Source: Macrostomum hystrix (lineage: Eukaryota; Platyhelminthes; Macrostomidae). From it: a stretch of 64,000 nt of DNA. Below, piece after piece: positions 12,701-24,200 of this stretch (position 1 is the first letter of the stretch; every line of letters starts with the position of its first letter). Location of the stretch: contig CATNEN010000011.1 of assembly GCA_950097015.1 (NCBI GenBank), positions 6,402,001 to 6,466,000 of the forward strand, read 5' to 3'. A program made the translations under genes and the position numbers. The notes under the pieces were generated by a model, which was given only the letters and a program-made list of their open reading frames with translations, searched no databases and was not told the DNA's origin.

Positions 12701-13014
12701 AGTGCTTTTTTATGTGTCTATTTAAATTTGTTATGTAGCTAAATACTCATAATATCTTAAAGAACTTACCCTGCTGAATATCTAATATTAATAAGCAACA
12801 GTATCTGACAAATCATAGTTTTATTTTTTTAATAATTCAAACTGTTAATTCTCACACGAAGCCCTTAAAGTCCTTTAAAATGCATTGCATAACATCTAGC
12901 TTGGCCTATTTAAAAGGCTCTTATGCCCAAAGCTTGAATTAAACTTCTGGTTATTGTCCTATCCTTTGCCACTACCAATATTAAGAACAATTTTGGCAAT
13001 GTTTATTTTATAAA
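9727..13014. other. AT-rich interval without a recognised gene
   Basis: About 3.3 kb upstream of Rab24. Apart from a diverged direct duplication (see 10983-11496) I see no gene. A 155-codon ORF at 11399-11866 has no family resemblance I recognise. The interval probably contains the Rab24 promoter and 5' UTR exon: an acceptor (CAATTTTAG) lies shortly before the Rab24 ATG. Confidence 0.5.
10983..11496. repeat. Diverged direct duplication of about 160 bp
   Basis: Positions 10983-11141 and 11339-11496 share long blocks such as GTTGCTTTAATTAG, AACCCAGAACT, CTTAACTACCTCAAAATTTG and GGTCAGGATGGAA in the same order, with indels. They are spaced about 356 bp apart. This could be an old tandem duplication or two copies of a dispersed element. 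Confidence 0.8.
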
Positions 13015-13065
13015 TTGAAATTGTCTTGTGTCTTTTATTCAATTTTAGCCTTTCCAGTTGGCAAA

Positions 13066-14940
13066 ATGACTTCAGGTGGAAACAATCAGGTAGATCTGAA
13101 AGTAGTTCTACTTGGCAAAGAATATGTTGGAAAAACAGCACTTGTTGAGCGTTTCCTGCATGAGAGATTTGTTACTGGGCACACATATCAAAGCACCATT
13201 GGTGCAGCCTATGGTTCTAAGCGGGTTAACACTAGCAATAATGTGCCTGTGATCCTTGGCATCTGGGACACGGCTGGCTCGGAACGGTATGAGTCCATGG
13301 CCAGAATCTACTATCGTGGCGCCGGAGCGGCAGTTGTCTGTTATGACATCACCGATGCCGCCAGTCTTGAGCGGGCCAAATTCTGGACCAGAGAATTGAA
13401 CAAATATGAGGATCACTGCCGGGTGTACTTTTGCGGCTGCAAGCGAGACTTGGCCGAAGCTGATCCCACCTGTAGGCAGGTTGGCGAAGAGGAGGTTGCC
13501 AACTTTGCTGAGAGTGAGTGTCCAGGTGCTCCGTGTATTCCCCTGTCTTATCTTTCCCCAGTCTCTTCTCTCACATGTCTCACTTCTCCCAGTCTCACCT
13601 CGACCCTGACTCACCCATCTCTTATCTTATCTCTTCCGTGTCTTATCTCTCCCCTGAATCACATCTCTCTCTCTTTTCTTATCTCTTCCGTGTCTTATCT
13701 CTCCCCTGAATCACATCTCCCTCTTTTCTTATCTCTTCCGTGTCTTATCTCTCCCCTGAATCACATCTCTCTATTTTCTTATCTCTTCCGTGTCTTATCT
13801 CTCCCCTGAATCACATCTCTCTCTTTTCTTATCTCTTCCGTGTCTTATCTCTCCCCTGAATCACATCTCTCTCTTTTCTTATCTCTTCCGTGTCTTATCT
13901 CTCCCCTGAATCACATCTCTCTCTTTTCTTATCTCTTCCGTGTCTTATCTCTCCCCTGAATCACATCTCTCTCTTTTCTTATCTCTTCCGTGTCTTATCT
14001 CTCCCCTGAATCACATCTCTCTCTTTTCTTATCTCTTCCGTGTCTTATCTCTCCCCTGAATCACATCTCTCTCTTTTCTTATCTCTTCCGTGTCTTATCT
14101 CTCCCCTGAATCACATCTCTCTCTTTTCTTATCTCTTCCGTGTCTTATCTCTCCCCTGAATCACATCTCTCTCTCTTTTCTTATCTCTTCCGTGTCTTAT
14201 CTCTCCCCTGAATCACATCTCTCTCTCTTTTCTTATCTCTTCCGTGTCTTATCTCTCCCCTGAATCACATCTCTCTCTCTTTTCTTATCTCTTCCGTGTC
14301 TTATCTCTCCCCTGAATCACATCTCTCTCTATTTTCTTATCTCTTCCGTGTCTTATCTCTCCCCTGAATCACATCTCTCTCTTTTCTTATCTCTTCCGTG
14401 TCTTATCTCTCCCCTGAATCACATCTCTCTCTTTTCTTATCTCTTCCGTGTCTTATCTCTCCCCTGAATCACATCTCTCTCTCTCTTTTCTTATCTCTTC
14501 CGTGTCTTATCTCTCCCCTGAATCACATCTCTCTCTCTTTTCTTATCTCTACAATGTCTTATCTTTCCCCTAATTCATATCTCTCTCTTATCTCATCTCT
14601 CCCGCTGTCTCATCTCTTCCCCTGACTCACCTGTCCACAGTCTCATAGCTGTATTTTCCGTTCATCCCAAATTTCCCCACACAAATTCCAAACACTTCCA
14701 GGCGTCGGTGGTCGAGGATTTGAGACCTCCAGCAAGTCCGGCGAGAACATTGACAAATTGTTCAGACAGATTGCTGACGACTTCGCTGCTGAGCCCTCCG
14801 TTCTCAGCGGCACTTTCAGCAGCGGCGCCGGCGGTGGTGGCAACACGCCTGGCCTGTCTTTCTCGCTGCACCGAGGCGGCACTGGCGGCGCGAACAACAG
14901 ACCGACCGGCCGAAGTTCGCGGTGTCCCTGTTCGAACTGA
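13066..14940 (+). CDS. RAB24: Rab24-like small GTPase, two coding exons
   Basis: CDS 13066-13513 joined to 14702-14940. The donor GAGA|GTGAGT and acceptor ACACTTCCAG|GCG split a serine codon, and the frame runs from NFAES into VGGRGFETSSKSGENIDKLF. The P-loop is GKEYVGKTAL, switch I leads to STIGAAYGSKRV, switch II is WDTAGSERYESM, and YYRGAGAAVVCYD follows. The P-loop and switch II closely match Rab24. As in that family, Ser replaces the catalytic Gln of DTAGQE, which in known Rab24 means very low GTPase activity. The base-recognition motif is degenerate (CGCKRDL rather than NKxD). The C terminus is Gly/Ser-rich and ends RCPCSN, with a CxC pair for possible prenylation but not a terminal CC. 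Rab24 acts late in autophagy and in endosome degradation. Total about 228 residues. The intron is filled by a minisatellite. Confidence 0.93.
13612..14555. repeat. 48-50-bp minisatellite in the Rab24 intron
   Basis: About 20 copies of a pyrimidine-rich unit containing TTATCTCTTCCGTGTC and CTCCCCTGAATCACAT. The length varies by 2-bp steps in a CT run. Reading on from Rab24 exon 1 into this array would give an artificial 264-codon ORF. Confidence 0.95.
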
Positions 14941-15104
14941 AACTTGTTTTTATTTGTTTGTTTTTTTAGTTTGTGTTTTTTCGTACCGTAATTGTTTACC
15001 AATTGAGCTTTGTTGTTTCTGAACTTGATGCTGTGCTTCCACAACACTTCACCCTGATTCAGTTTGACTAGACTGCCTTTCAGGTCTTGATTTTTAGCTG
15101 CCAT

Positions 15105-15595
15105 TCTCCCAGATCCCATTATTGAGTAATCTTTCTCCCAGATCCTATTATTGAGTAATCTTTCTCCCAGATCCCATTATTGAGTAATCTTTCTCCCAGA
15201 TCCTATTATTGAGTAATCTTTCTCCCAGATCCCATTATTGAGTAATCTTTCTCCCAGATCCCATTATTGAGTAATCTTTCTCCCAGATCCTATTATTGAG
15301 TAATCTTTCTCCCAGATCCTATTATTGAGTAATCTTTCTCTCAGATCCTATTATTGAGTAATCTTTCTCCCAGATCCTATTATTGAGTAATCTTTCTCCC
15401 AGATCCCATTATTGAGTAATCTTTCTCCCAGATCCTATTATTGAGTAATCTTTCTCCCAGATCCTATTATTGAGTAATCTTTCTCCCAGATCCTATTATT
15501 GAGTAATCTTTCTCCCAGATCCTATTATTGAGTAATCTTTCTCCCAGATCCCATTATTGAGTTATCTTTCTCCCAGATCCCATTGTTAAGTAGTT
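15105..15595. repeat. 29-bp minisatellite downstream of Rab24
   Basis: About 16 copies of a 29-bp unit containing GAGTAATCTTTCTCCCAG, starting about 165 bp after the Rab24 stop. It is likely in the 3' UTR or just beyond it. Confidence 0.95.
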
Positions 15596-16954
15596 ATGCT
15601 TCAAGATTCTATATTTTGGCATGCAAGAAAAAAAAATTATCCAGGTAAGAGGCTGCAAATTATGCAAACACATTTGATATTTCAGATGCCAAACATCCAG
15701 GTTACTTTCAAGAGTAGCATGTATTTTCGATACTTCAGATCTCTACATTCTGATTTGCGTTAAGATTTTTATATATAATTTTATAGTTGTCTTAATTTAA
15801 TTGCGAAATATGTGCAATGGAATTAGCTTGCAGTTGCTGATCTGTGATTGGCTTCAGTTCGTGAAATTAACCTAAATAAATGTTCTGCCTATCTGCTTGT
15901 CCACTTTTTAAATCCTCTAAATTTTAACTGCTGATTTCTTTCATCACACTACCAATATAATCCTTCCTTTAATTCCGTTCCGTAGTGATTTTATATTTTT
16001 AGGTACTACTTGTAGGCATATTTGCGCACTTTATGCAAATGTATTCAGTTATGTATTCAGTGGTGCTACTACATCGGTATGCGTTGCTTTCCATAGACAA
16101 TTTATTACGCACTTTCGTATGTATGCTTGTATCTTCATGCCAATCTTTAGAAATATTTCTAGATCTTGTTATAAGATTTGTCAGTTTTATTATTGTTTTT
16201 TTAATCACGCGTAAAATGTAAAATACGAGCCGTAGTGCATTAAAAAACCAGTTTCAACAGCCCGCATCCTTAAAGTATTATTGAAGTATAAAAAGTTCGT
16301 TAAGTTAACACCGGAAAAGTTACGCGAAAAACCCGGAAAATATTCGAATTGTACATGAGCCAAGAAACGTATAACATTTTTAATTAAACACAGGCAAAAC
16401 TCTGCTTTAGTACAACATATAATCTTTTAATTGCTTACATTTTTAAGCAATGAATTCTGTAAAACAAACATTTTAAGCATTTTCTAATTTTTCTTTACTA
16501 CTTCCAGTGGCAGAACACATGCGTATCTATAAATAAATACATTGGTTCGATCTCTAAATCCTAGCTCGTTGTTAGGCTGTTCTAAAACTAATTTGTTTCA
16601 CCAGATCGGCCTGATATTAAGCACCTAGCAACAAAAATCTGCCAAGTATATGCACTTCTTTTTATCATCGATAAAATCTTAAGAATCAAGTATTTCAAAG
16701 GCAGTTAAGAGACAATGCAAACTTTGAGATAGAATATGATCGAGACACACTGAATACTAATAGTTGAAAAACGGCCAAATGTCTTTTTTACTGCTGGCAC
16801 CAGTGCGGAATTTGCCTAAAGTGCATTACAGAATGAGATGTCTAAATTAATTTTCTATGCAGGGGCTTTTATTAACTTTTAGAATATGGGTATCCTTTTT
16901 TACACTGGCATCGCTGTTCCGTACAAAATTAAATTGCAGTTTATATTTGCTTCG
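15596..16954. other. No recognised feature
   Basis: AT-rich non-coding sequence between two minisatellites. No ORF with coding character and no RNA gene recognised. Confidence 0.5.
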
Positions 16955-17540
16955 ATTATAGCTATATAACTGCTTTCATTTACAGCTATATGTATGCTTC
17001 GATTTCAGTTACATCTCTGCTTCGATTCCAGTTATATCCCTGCTTCGATTCCAGTTATATCTCTGCTTCGATTCCAGTTATATCTCTGCTTCGATTCCAG
17101 TTATATCTCTGCTTCGATTCCAGTTAAATCTCTGCTTCGATTCCAGTAATAACTCTGCTTCGATTCCAGGTATTCCAGCTAGCCTTAATTCGAGCTATAT
17201 ATCTGCTTTAATTTCAATTATTTATAAGCTTCGATTCCAGTTAAATCTCTACTTCGATTCTCGTTATGTCTCTGCTTCGATTCCAGCTATATGTCTGCTT
17301 CGATTCTCGTTATGTCTCTGCTTCGGTTCCAGTTAAATCTCTACTTCGATTCCAGTTACATATCTCTGCTTCGATTCCAGTTATATCCCTGCTTCGATTC
17401 CAGTTATATCCCTGCTTCGATTCCAGTTATATCCCTGCTTCGATTCCAGTTATATCTCTACTTCGATTCCAGTTATATCTCTGCTTCGATTCCAGTTAAA
17501 TCTCTACTTCGATTCCAGTTATATCTCTGCTTCGATTTCA
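16955..17540. repeat. 23-bp minisatellite
   Basis: About 23 copies of a unit with CTGCTTCGATTCCAGTTATA, with degenerate units at the left and around 17170-17230. It shares CGATTCCAG with the arrays at 4256-5465 and, less fully, 59795-61110. Positions 17541-18229 hold nothing I recognise. Confidence 0.93.
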
Positions 17541-18229
17541 TAGTACAGTATGTGGTCTCAGATTCCCGCTTAATTTTTTAGTTTTATTCTCTCCGCAGTT
17601 GCGATTCTGTGAGTATTAAGTTGCTGGAATGAGTCTAGCTCATGGTTAGTGATTGCAAAAGTCGTGTACTAGGAAATTGTACTGAAGCCATTAAAGAGAT
17701 GAGATTTCGTCTCGTGAGGCGTTGCTTGCAAACAACTGCAGTAAGAAATCTATATTAAGAATTAATAATGATAAAATGGGACAATGCCAAGTTTATTACA
17801 GTAATATTCTCTAACAAAAGCTTAGCTAGCCAGCAAGGCTCTGATTGAGTGTTGTTGTCGTGCAGTCTACATACAATTAGCCTGAGCAGGGTGAGATTTG
17901 CCAGGAGTTTTTCAATCGCGCAATTGAAGTGCACGTTGAGAAAAAAATGCGTAGCGTGGAGACCCTCTTGACAAAGGCTTTGTTAAAGTGTCTTCTTCAT
18001 GCGCTTGATTTTTGGATTTAGCATAGGTATTTGGGGATTGGGATAAATAATTAATCTCGTCTCCTCCCACCGGGCTGGTCCATGAAGTGCATGTTCTGTA
18101 TTCCCCTACTGAAGGCTTAAATTTAGTTTTAACCGACTCAGTTTAAGTTGATTCTTGCAATTTGCTCAAGTTTGTCAGGTTTTCCGCTGACGGAGCACAT
18201 AAATGAAACTTTAGAATCCCAAGATAAGG

Positions 18230-19228
18230 ATGCGATCCCAGGACTTCCCTGAAGAATTTGCCTACTGCGGATCAGACACCTGCGCCCGAAATCATCTGCA
18301 CCGACGGCCGAAGAAGACAAAGGCTTCCGCGGCGGCTGTTGCGGCTGCTAGGCGACCGGCGACCGCTGCCGCTCAGTCTAACACTAGCAAGCAGCAGCAG
18401 CAGCAGCAGCAGCCTCTATCCAACCACATCAAATCCACATCATCAGCGTGCCGCCAGATCTCGCTGCAGCCGAAGGTGCTGAAACCGCGCCAGGCCCTGC
18501 TGCTGCTGGAGCGGCGACTGTCCAGGCGCCCCGATTCGGACGCGGACGCCTTCGCCAGCCCCTGGGCGCTGCGTCAGCGGGCTCGAGCACTGGACGCCCT
18601 GACGCCAGCCGCGGCTGGACGCTCCTCGCCGGTCAGTCAGCAAATCTACGGTGTGTGGGAGCGGGTGCTGCACACGTATGCAACGGTTGCCGACCTGTCA
18701 GAGCCGGCCAGTCGTGAGTCCACCAACATCGTCCGCTGCCGGACCGCGGTGGCGCGGTCCTCTTCGACTGCGAACTCAACAGCCGCTGCCTCAGCTACAG
18801 CGGCATGCGGAGGCTCTGCAGACATTGAGTTCTCGCCGTCCACCGAGTCACGGTCAGCTGGACTGCGTTGTCAGGATCGCGACTCGCTGCGACCCGCCAG
18901 TTGCTATGCGAATCGAAGATGCAATCTGGCTGAAATCGCTGCGGCGTCGGCTGTTCGAGTGAAAAATTTTCACTTCCCAGCAACTGCGGTGACTGCAGCA
19001 GCAGCAGACACTCAGTGTGAGGCTCGGGAAGCTGTTCAGGCCAACCCGGCAGGTGCCAGACCGTTGCATCTGCGCCCGGTGCGTCGGCCAGCCAGTCTTG
19101 AGCGGTGCTGGATCTCTCCAGCAGTCGGCGACTGTCCAGCTGGCCTCTCTGCGTCAGCTAGTCGGCCGCAGTCGAGACAGCAGCGACTGTCAGCTGCACT
19201 GGCAATCAGCGCTTTGAAGTCCTGCTGA
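18230..19228 (+). CDS. Hypothetical protein in a GC-rich island
   Basis: A 332-codon uninterrupted ORF in a stretch much richer in G+C than its surroundings, on which the base composition changes abruptly near 18230 and 19230. The product is basic and low in complexity: a poly-Gln run (residues 55-61), many Ala, Ser and Arg, and a more ordinary segment near residues 80-165 (VLKPRQALLLLERRLSRRPD, then SQQIYGVWERVLHTYATVAD). I see no membrane segment, signal peptide or known domain. Other frames here are also open for 60-100 codons, as expected in GC-rich DNA, so length alone is weak evidence. It may be one exon of a larger gene. The start is simply the first ATG. Confidence 0.4.
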   Translation: MRSQDFPEEFAYCGSDTCARNHLHRRPKKTKASAAAVAAARRPATAAAQSNTSKQQQQQQQPLSNHIKSTSSACRQISLQPKVLKPRQALLLLERRLSRRPDSDADAFASPWALRQRARALDALTPAAAGRSSPVSQQIYGVWERVLHTYATVADLSEPASRESTNIVRCRTAVARSSSTANSTAAASATAACGGSADIEFSPSTESRSAGLRCQDRDSLRPASCYANRRCNLAEIAAASAVRVKNFHFPATAVTAAAADTQCEAREAVQANPAGARPLHLRPVRRPASLERCWISPAVGDCPAGLSASASRPQSRQQRLSAALAISALKSC

Positions 19229-19654
19229 GTTCGGCTAGTGAATTTGCACTGTGAACCAAACCCTGCTTTTGCTCTGCTAGACCGGGGAGAGATGAGAGAG
19301 GGAGAGATTAGACACGGGAAATATCAGACACGGAGATTTTATACAGGGAGAGATGACACTCCCGGTGGATATAGCTAAGCATAGAGTCACGGACCCGATG
19401 AGACAACAGAACATGTTGACTTTGAGCATATTTTGGGACAGCTTTCAATTCAGAAGCACGCGTGAACGCCCATTAATTTGTATTCCACAAACTCCACGAA
19501 TGAAATTATTTAATAAATAAATAATAGTAATAGATTTCTTATCTCAGCGACTAAGTTCTTGAGGACTTAAAAAATGACAGAAAATGTCATTCTCTGAAAC
19601 ATTTTTTTTCCGTAAGGTGTACCTGTACTCATAACAAATCCATCCATTGGCAGT
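19229..19654. other. No recognised feature
   Basis: The left part has a short degenerate GAGAGATKAGACACGGGA-like direct repeat (19280-19360). Nothing else recognised. Confidence 0.45.
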
Positions 19655-20430
19655 CACCTAATGATGCATTTACAGTACTGCCTGTCACCTAATGATGCAT
19701 TCACAGTACTGCCTGTCACCTAATGATCCATTCACAGTACTGACTGTCACCTAATGATGCATTTACAGTACTGCCTGTCACCTAATGATGCATTCACAGT
19801 ACTGCCTGTCACCTAATGATGCATTCACAGTACTGACTGTCACCTAATGATGCATTCACAGTACTGACTGTCACCTAATGATGCATTCACAGTACTGCCT
19901 GTCACCTAATGATGCATTCACAGTACTGCCTGTCACCTAATGATCCATTCACAGTACTGACTGTCACCTAATGATGCATTCACAGTACTGCCTGTCACCT
20001 AATGATTCATTCACAGTACTGACTGTCACCTAATGATGCATTCACAGTACTGGCTGTCACCTAATGATTCATTCACAGTACTGACTGTCACCTAATGATG
20101 CATTCACAGTACTGACTGTCACCTAATGATCCATTCACAGTACTGACTGTCACCTAATGATGCATTCACAGTACTGACTGTCACCTAATGATCCATTCAC
20201 AGTACTGACTGTCACCTAATGATGCATTCACAGTACTGCCTGTCACCTAATGATGCATTCACAGTACTGACTGTCACCTAATGATGCATTCACAGTACTG
20301 ACTGTCACCTAATGATGCATTCACAGTACTGACTGTCACCTAATGATGCATTCACAGTACTGACTGTCACCTAATGATGCATTCACAGTACTGACTGTCA
20401 CCCAATGATGCATTCACAGTACTGACTGTC
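19655..20430. repeat. 31-bp minisatellite
   Basis: About 25 copies of a unit containing CACAGTACTGACTGTCACC. Sites alternate between ACTGACTG and ACTGCCTG and between TGATGCATT and TGATCCATT variants. Positions 20431-21293 hold nothing I recognise. Confidence 0.96.
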
Positions 20431-21293
20431 AGTCACAGTTCATAGTGGAAAAATAAGAGAGCTGCAATCAAGTTTTATATAGTAATACTAACGTTAATAA
20501 TTATATTTATGGCTAGTAACCAAAAAGCATAATGCTTTTAATCCCAATTATATTTACCGGAATGCCAACATTTTAAGTTTCGGTTAATTTTTGGCCGATA
20601 TGAAGGTGATACAAGAGAGAAGTTGAAATAGTCAAAAGTACAAAAAAGTAAGCTAATCAAAGCAAGCCATTTGATGGAACTAGTACACCCTTTTTAGCAT
20701 ATACCATGCTACTTATAGTAATCATTTAAGCCAAAACAAGTCTATATAAGTTTAGATAAAATTACGTTTTACGCGCAACCAACGACAACTCAAGTAGAAA
20801 GTTAAGGCAAAACAATAGGATTAAAATCATTTGCTTAGTTTTTTAACAGCGACTACTGCTTAACAACTAAAAACCGATAAAATACACTCAAACATTTGAG
20901 AAAACGTGCAGTTTAGCATTTGTAGGTTCGTGCAGTTACATTCAAGGGATTTTAACACTTTGGTACTTTGTTTAAAATTGTTTAAAAGAGAAAGAAATGT
21001 ACATTCACAAAATAGTACTACTAAGAGTACAAATTGAAGAGAGCTGCCCATAAATCAGTTACTAAATTATAAAACATACTAGGTTTCTAATAAGGAGACA
21101 AAAATTAGAGCGATTAATGAGTAGGATATTTATGAATAGGTAGAGTATGGATAGCGGAGGGAACTGAGACAGACGCAAAGGGGAATCGGGGTCAAGGAGC
21201 GGCGTGTTCTAAAAAATGGTTGCCGAGTTTCATTAGATTTTACAACAATGTGAACGGCCTCTTTTACTTGGCTCCAGAGGCGTGACAGATGCC

Positions 21294-24200
21294 TCACTTG
21301 CTAGCCTTTAGGAAGGCCTTTCCTTCCTTGGCGGTTGTTTTCATTGTGCCGGCACGCTTCGGCGAAGCCTTCTTGGCCGGGGCTGAGGCCGGACGGGCCT
21401 TCCTGGCGCGCAGCTTGCGCTCGCCCGAAGCACTCACCTCCTGGAAAAGGCGGAGTGAGAGTGATGGGATCTGTGCCGACTGGCCTAACATTACTGACTT
21501 ACTGACATAACTGCTGCCTGCCTGACTTCACTGCGGACTGTCTGACATCTCTGTTGACTGTCTGACACCACTACTGACTTGTGACATCACTGCTGACTGT
21601 CTGACACCACTGCTGACTGTCTAACATCACTGCTGACTGTCTCACATCACTTCTGCCTGCCTGAAATAACTCCTAGAGTTTCAAAAGCCCACGCAAATTA
21701 TCCCAGCTCACATGTCCCAGATAAGCCTTGGCCTCGTCAGCGATCTTCTGCATAGTTGAGGCACGCTTAACCTTCGTCTTCTTGATGACATTGGTCACAG
21801 CCCGAGTGTCGCCTAGCTTGTTGGCCTCCTTACCAAGGATCTGTTTGGCTTGCTGCATAACAGGTAAGATAAGAAATAGTCTTTAAGTTCTTCAATCTTC
21901 ATTACAAATAAATATATATACACAATGCTACATTTGCATTTAGAGTCAACTGGATTTGCACTTTGATCTCGCTCAATCGAATGCTGCTTGACTGAAATCA
22001 CTAGTAGTCAGTGAGCTTGAGTATTACTTTCGCATGGCACCGTCGCAATTTATTGATGCACCAATTAAGTACTAGAGGTTCGTGTGGCGGTAGGTTTGTG
22101 GACCTCCAACCTAAGAACCTAGCTAGTGAGCGTCAAGCTGGCCATATCTATTAGCCCCAAAGGAGATGTCCTAAGGCAGAGAATGTCGAAAAATGCTGTT
22201 TCTGTCTGCCAATTTGCCAACTGTTCTATTTCTGCATAAGCTAAAGACTTTTTGATTAGCCATTATTGCTTTGCTTGACATCGACAATTTGTATTGCATT
22301 TGACAAGTGTAGATCTCATTTCTAATTTTTGAGGACCAAGAAAAGAAGAAAAGACAGCCTCGGGACAGGATCAAGAGAAACAAAGTAGTGGCCAATACTC
22401 AGTCAGAAAGTATAAATGTAGAATTTAGAAAAAATATGAGACCAAGACATTCAACTACAGTATATATAGTAGCACAAGGTGTAGGTAATGGCAATGAGTA
22501 GACAATCAAGGTATTGATAGTTGATTTTTTGTTTTGCAAGATGTGAGTTTCTGCTGAACAACTGTATATGCTACATTTTAATGTTGTTTGCATTTTTTCT
22601 TTTTGGTGGCACAGTGGCTACAGTATATGTAGGAGCTTGAGAAACTTTGCACAAAAATACAGTAAGGATACCTTAGAAGTTATGATTTTTGGATAAAAAC
22701 AAGTTTTGGTGTACAAAGATTTTCTGACTCAAACTTTCAACATAGAAAAAGCAATATTAGTTTGAGTAGCCAATAGCTATATAGCTTATAAATTTGTAAT
22801 GTCATAAGAGACTAGCTTAAATATAGAGTCCAACTGAGTACTCAACCCTTTTGAAGGTTACTTGACTCAAAACTACTCAAGTCTAAATTTGTGATGAGTA
22901 GTCAAGCAATTATTCCATGTAACAAAGGGGTCAAGAAAAGCCAGGACAGATAAGAGAAGCAAGAGCAAGAGCAGAAGCAAGAGAAAAGAGAATAGATGTG
23001 AGAGTAGGAGCTGAATCTAATTGCATTAGGGAAGGGAATAAACAATTATGCATAGTTATTTGTTAATATTGTAAGCTAAAGTTAATGCTATTCTGATGCA
23101 TATATATAGAACAACAAATTTAACTGACTGACCAGAATGCATTTATAGTACATAGTAAATTTATGTATATTGCATAGTCCTTTCCCATATTTTTTTTCCT
23201 GATATAGGCATTTCACTTTTAAGAAATGCAAGAAATGAATAAGAATATATTATTATAGTAGTAATATAAGCTATGAACATGTGCAAGATTAAGGACAGAG
23301 GCCCATTTGTAGATATACAACAGTAAATAGTAAAATAGACAAGGCAGAGGTCTAAAAATGAGATAAACTATATATTTTATTTAGTTTATTTAGATAAACT
23401 TGGCTACTTGACTTGTTTACTTGACTGAGTACTTGACTTGACCAAAAACCAGGCTTGGTCAGACTCTACTCAAATGTTGCTTGCTATGCCTCATAATGGA
23501 TCATAAAAGTTTCAATAGGATTTCAAGCTGTCCCTCACTCTCGGGTTGGAGATCTACACTTGTTTTCCCATAGATTTTAATGATAATTTCAAGATGTAAA
23601 GAGATGAAATGAATAATGCAAAAACACAAAACAAGGTCACTGACCAAAGATTTTGAAAAAACATTTGCCTTAATCTGTCCAACTTTTCCTAGCAATTAAC
23701 ACACATCTTTTCTTGATTTGGTAAGGATTCTTAAAAAGTCTGGTCTTTGGCTATTCAGGATCTGGATCAGGAGCCTTGTAGGGCTCTAGTATTCATAAAT
23801 TTTGTCCATAAGGCTTCATATCTCTAACTTTCAATAGTTATATCCACAGCAATAGTGTAACTCTAAATATGCATGTAAGTTGTAAATAACCTATTTGAAA
23901 AACTGAATGTTAGGCTAATAAATCATATCATAGGATTCATACATCTAAAATTTGAACTAAAACATATTTTAACAATTTAATTATAAACAAAAACCATGGT
24001 TAGAAAAAATTAATATCGAGGTTTTAAGACATCAACAAGACAGACATCAATACCTCTTGAAGCCATATTATAAAAAAATTACTGCCCCTGTCCCATTTTA
24101 GTCTGTTGTGGTCCATTTCATAATTCCAGTGTTTACACAGACCCATGTGAGTGTCTGCATATAGTAGGGCCTATCTCTGTGAATTTATGCTTTGGAGTCA

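Noticed and set aside
13513-13809. Extension of Rab24 exon 1 into a 264-codon ORF
   Set aside because: The frame enters the intron minisatellite; the true C-terminal exon at 14702 restores the Rab24 sequence in phase.
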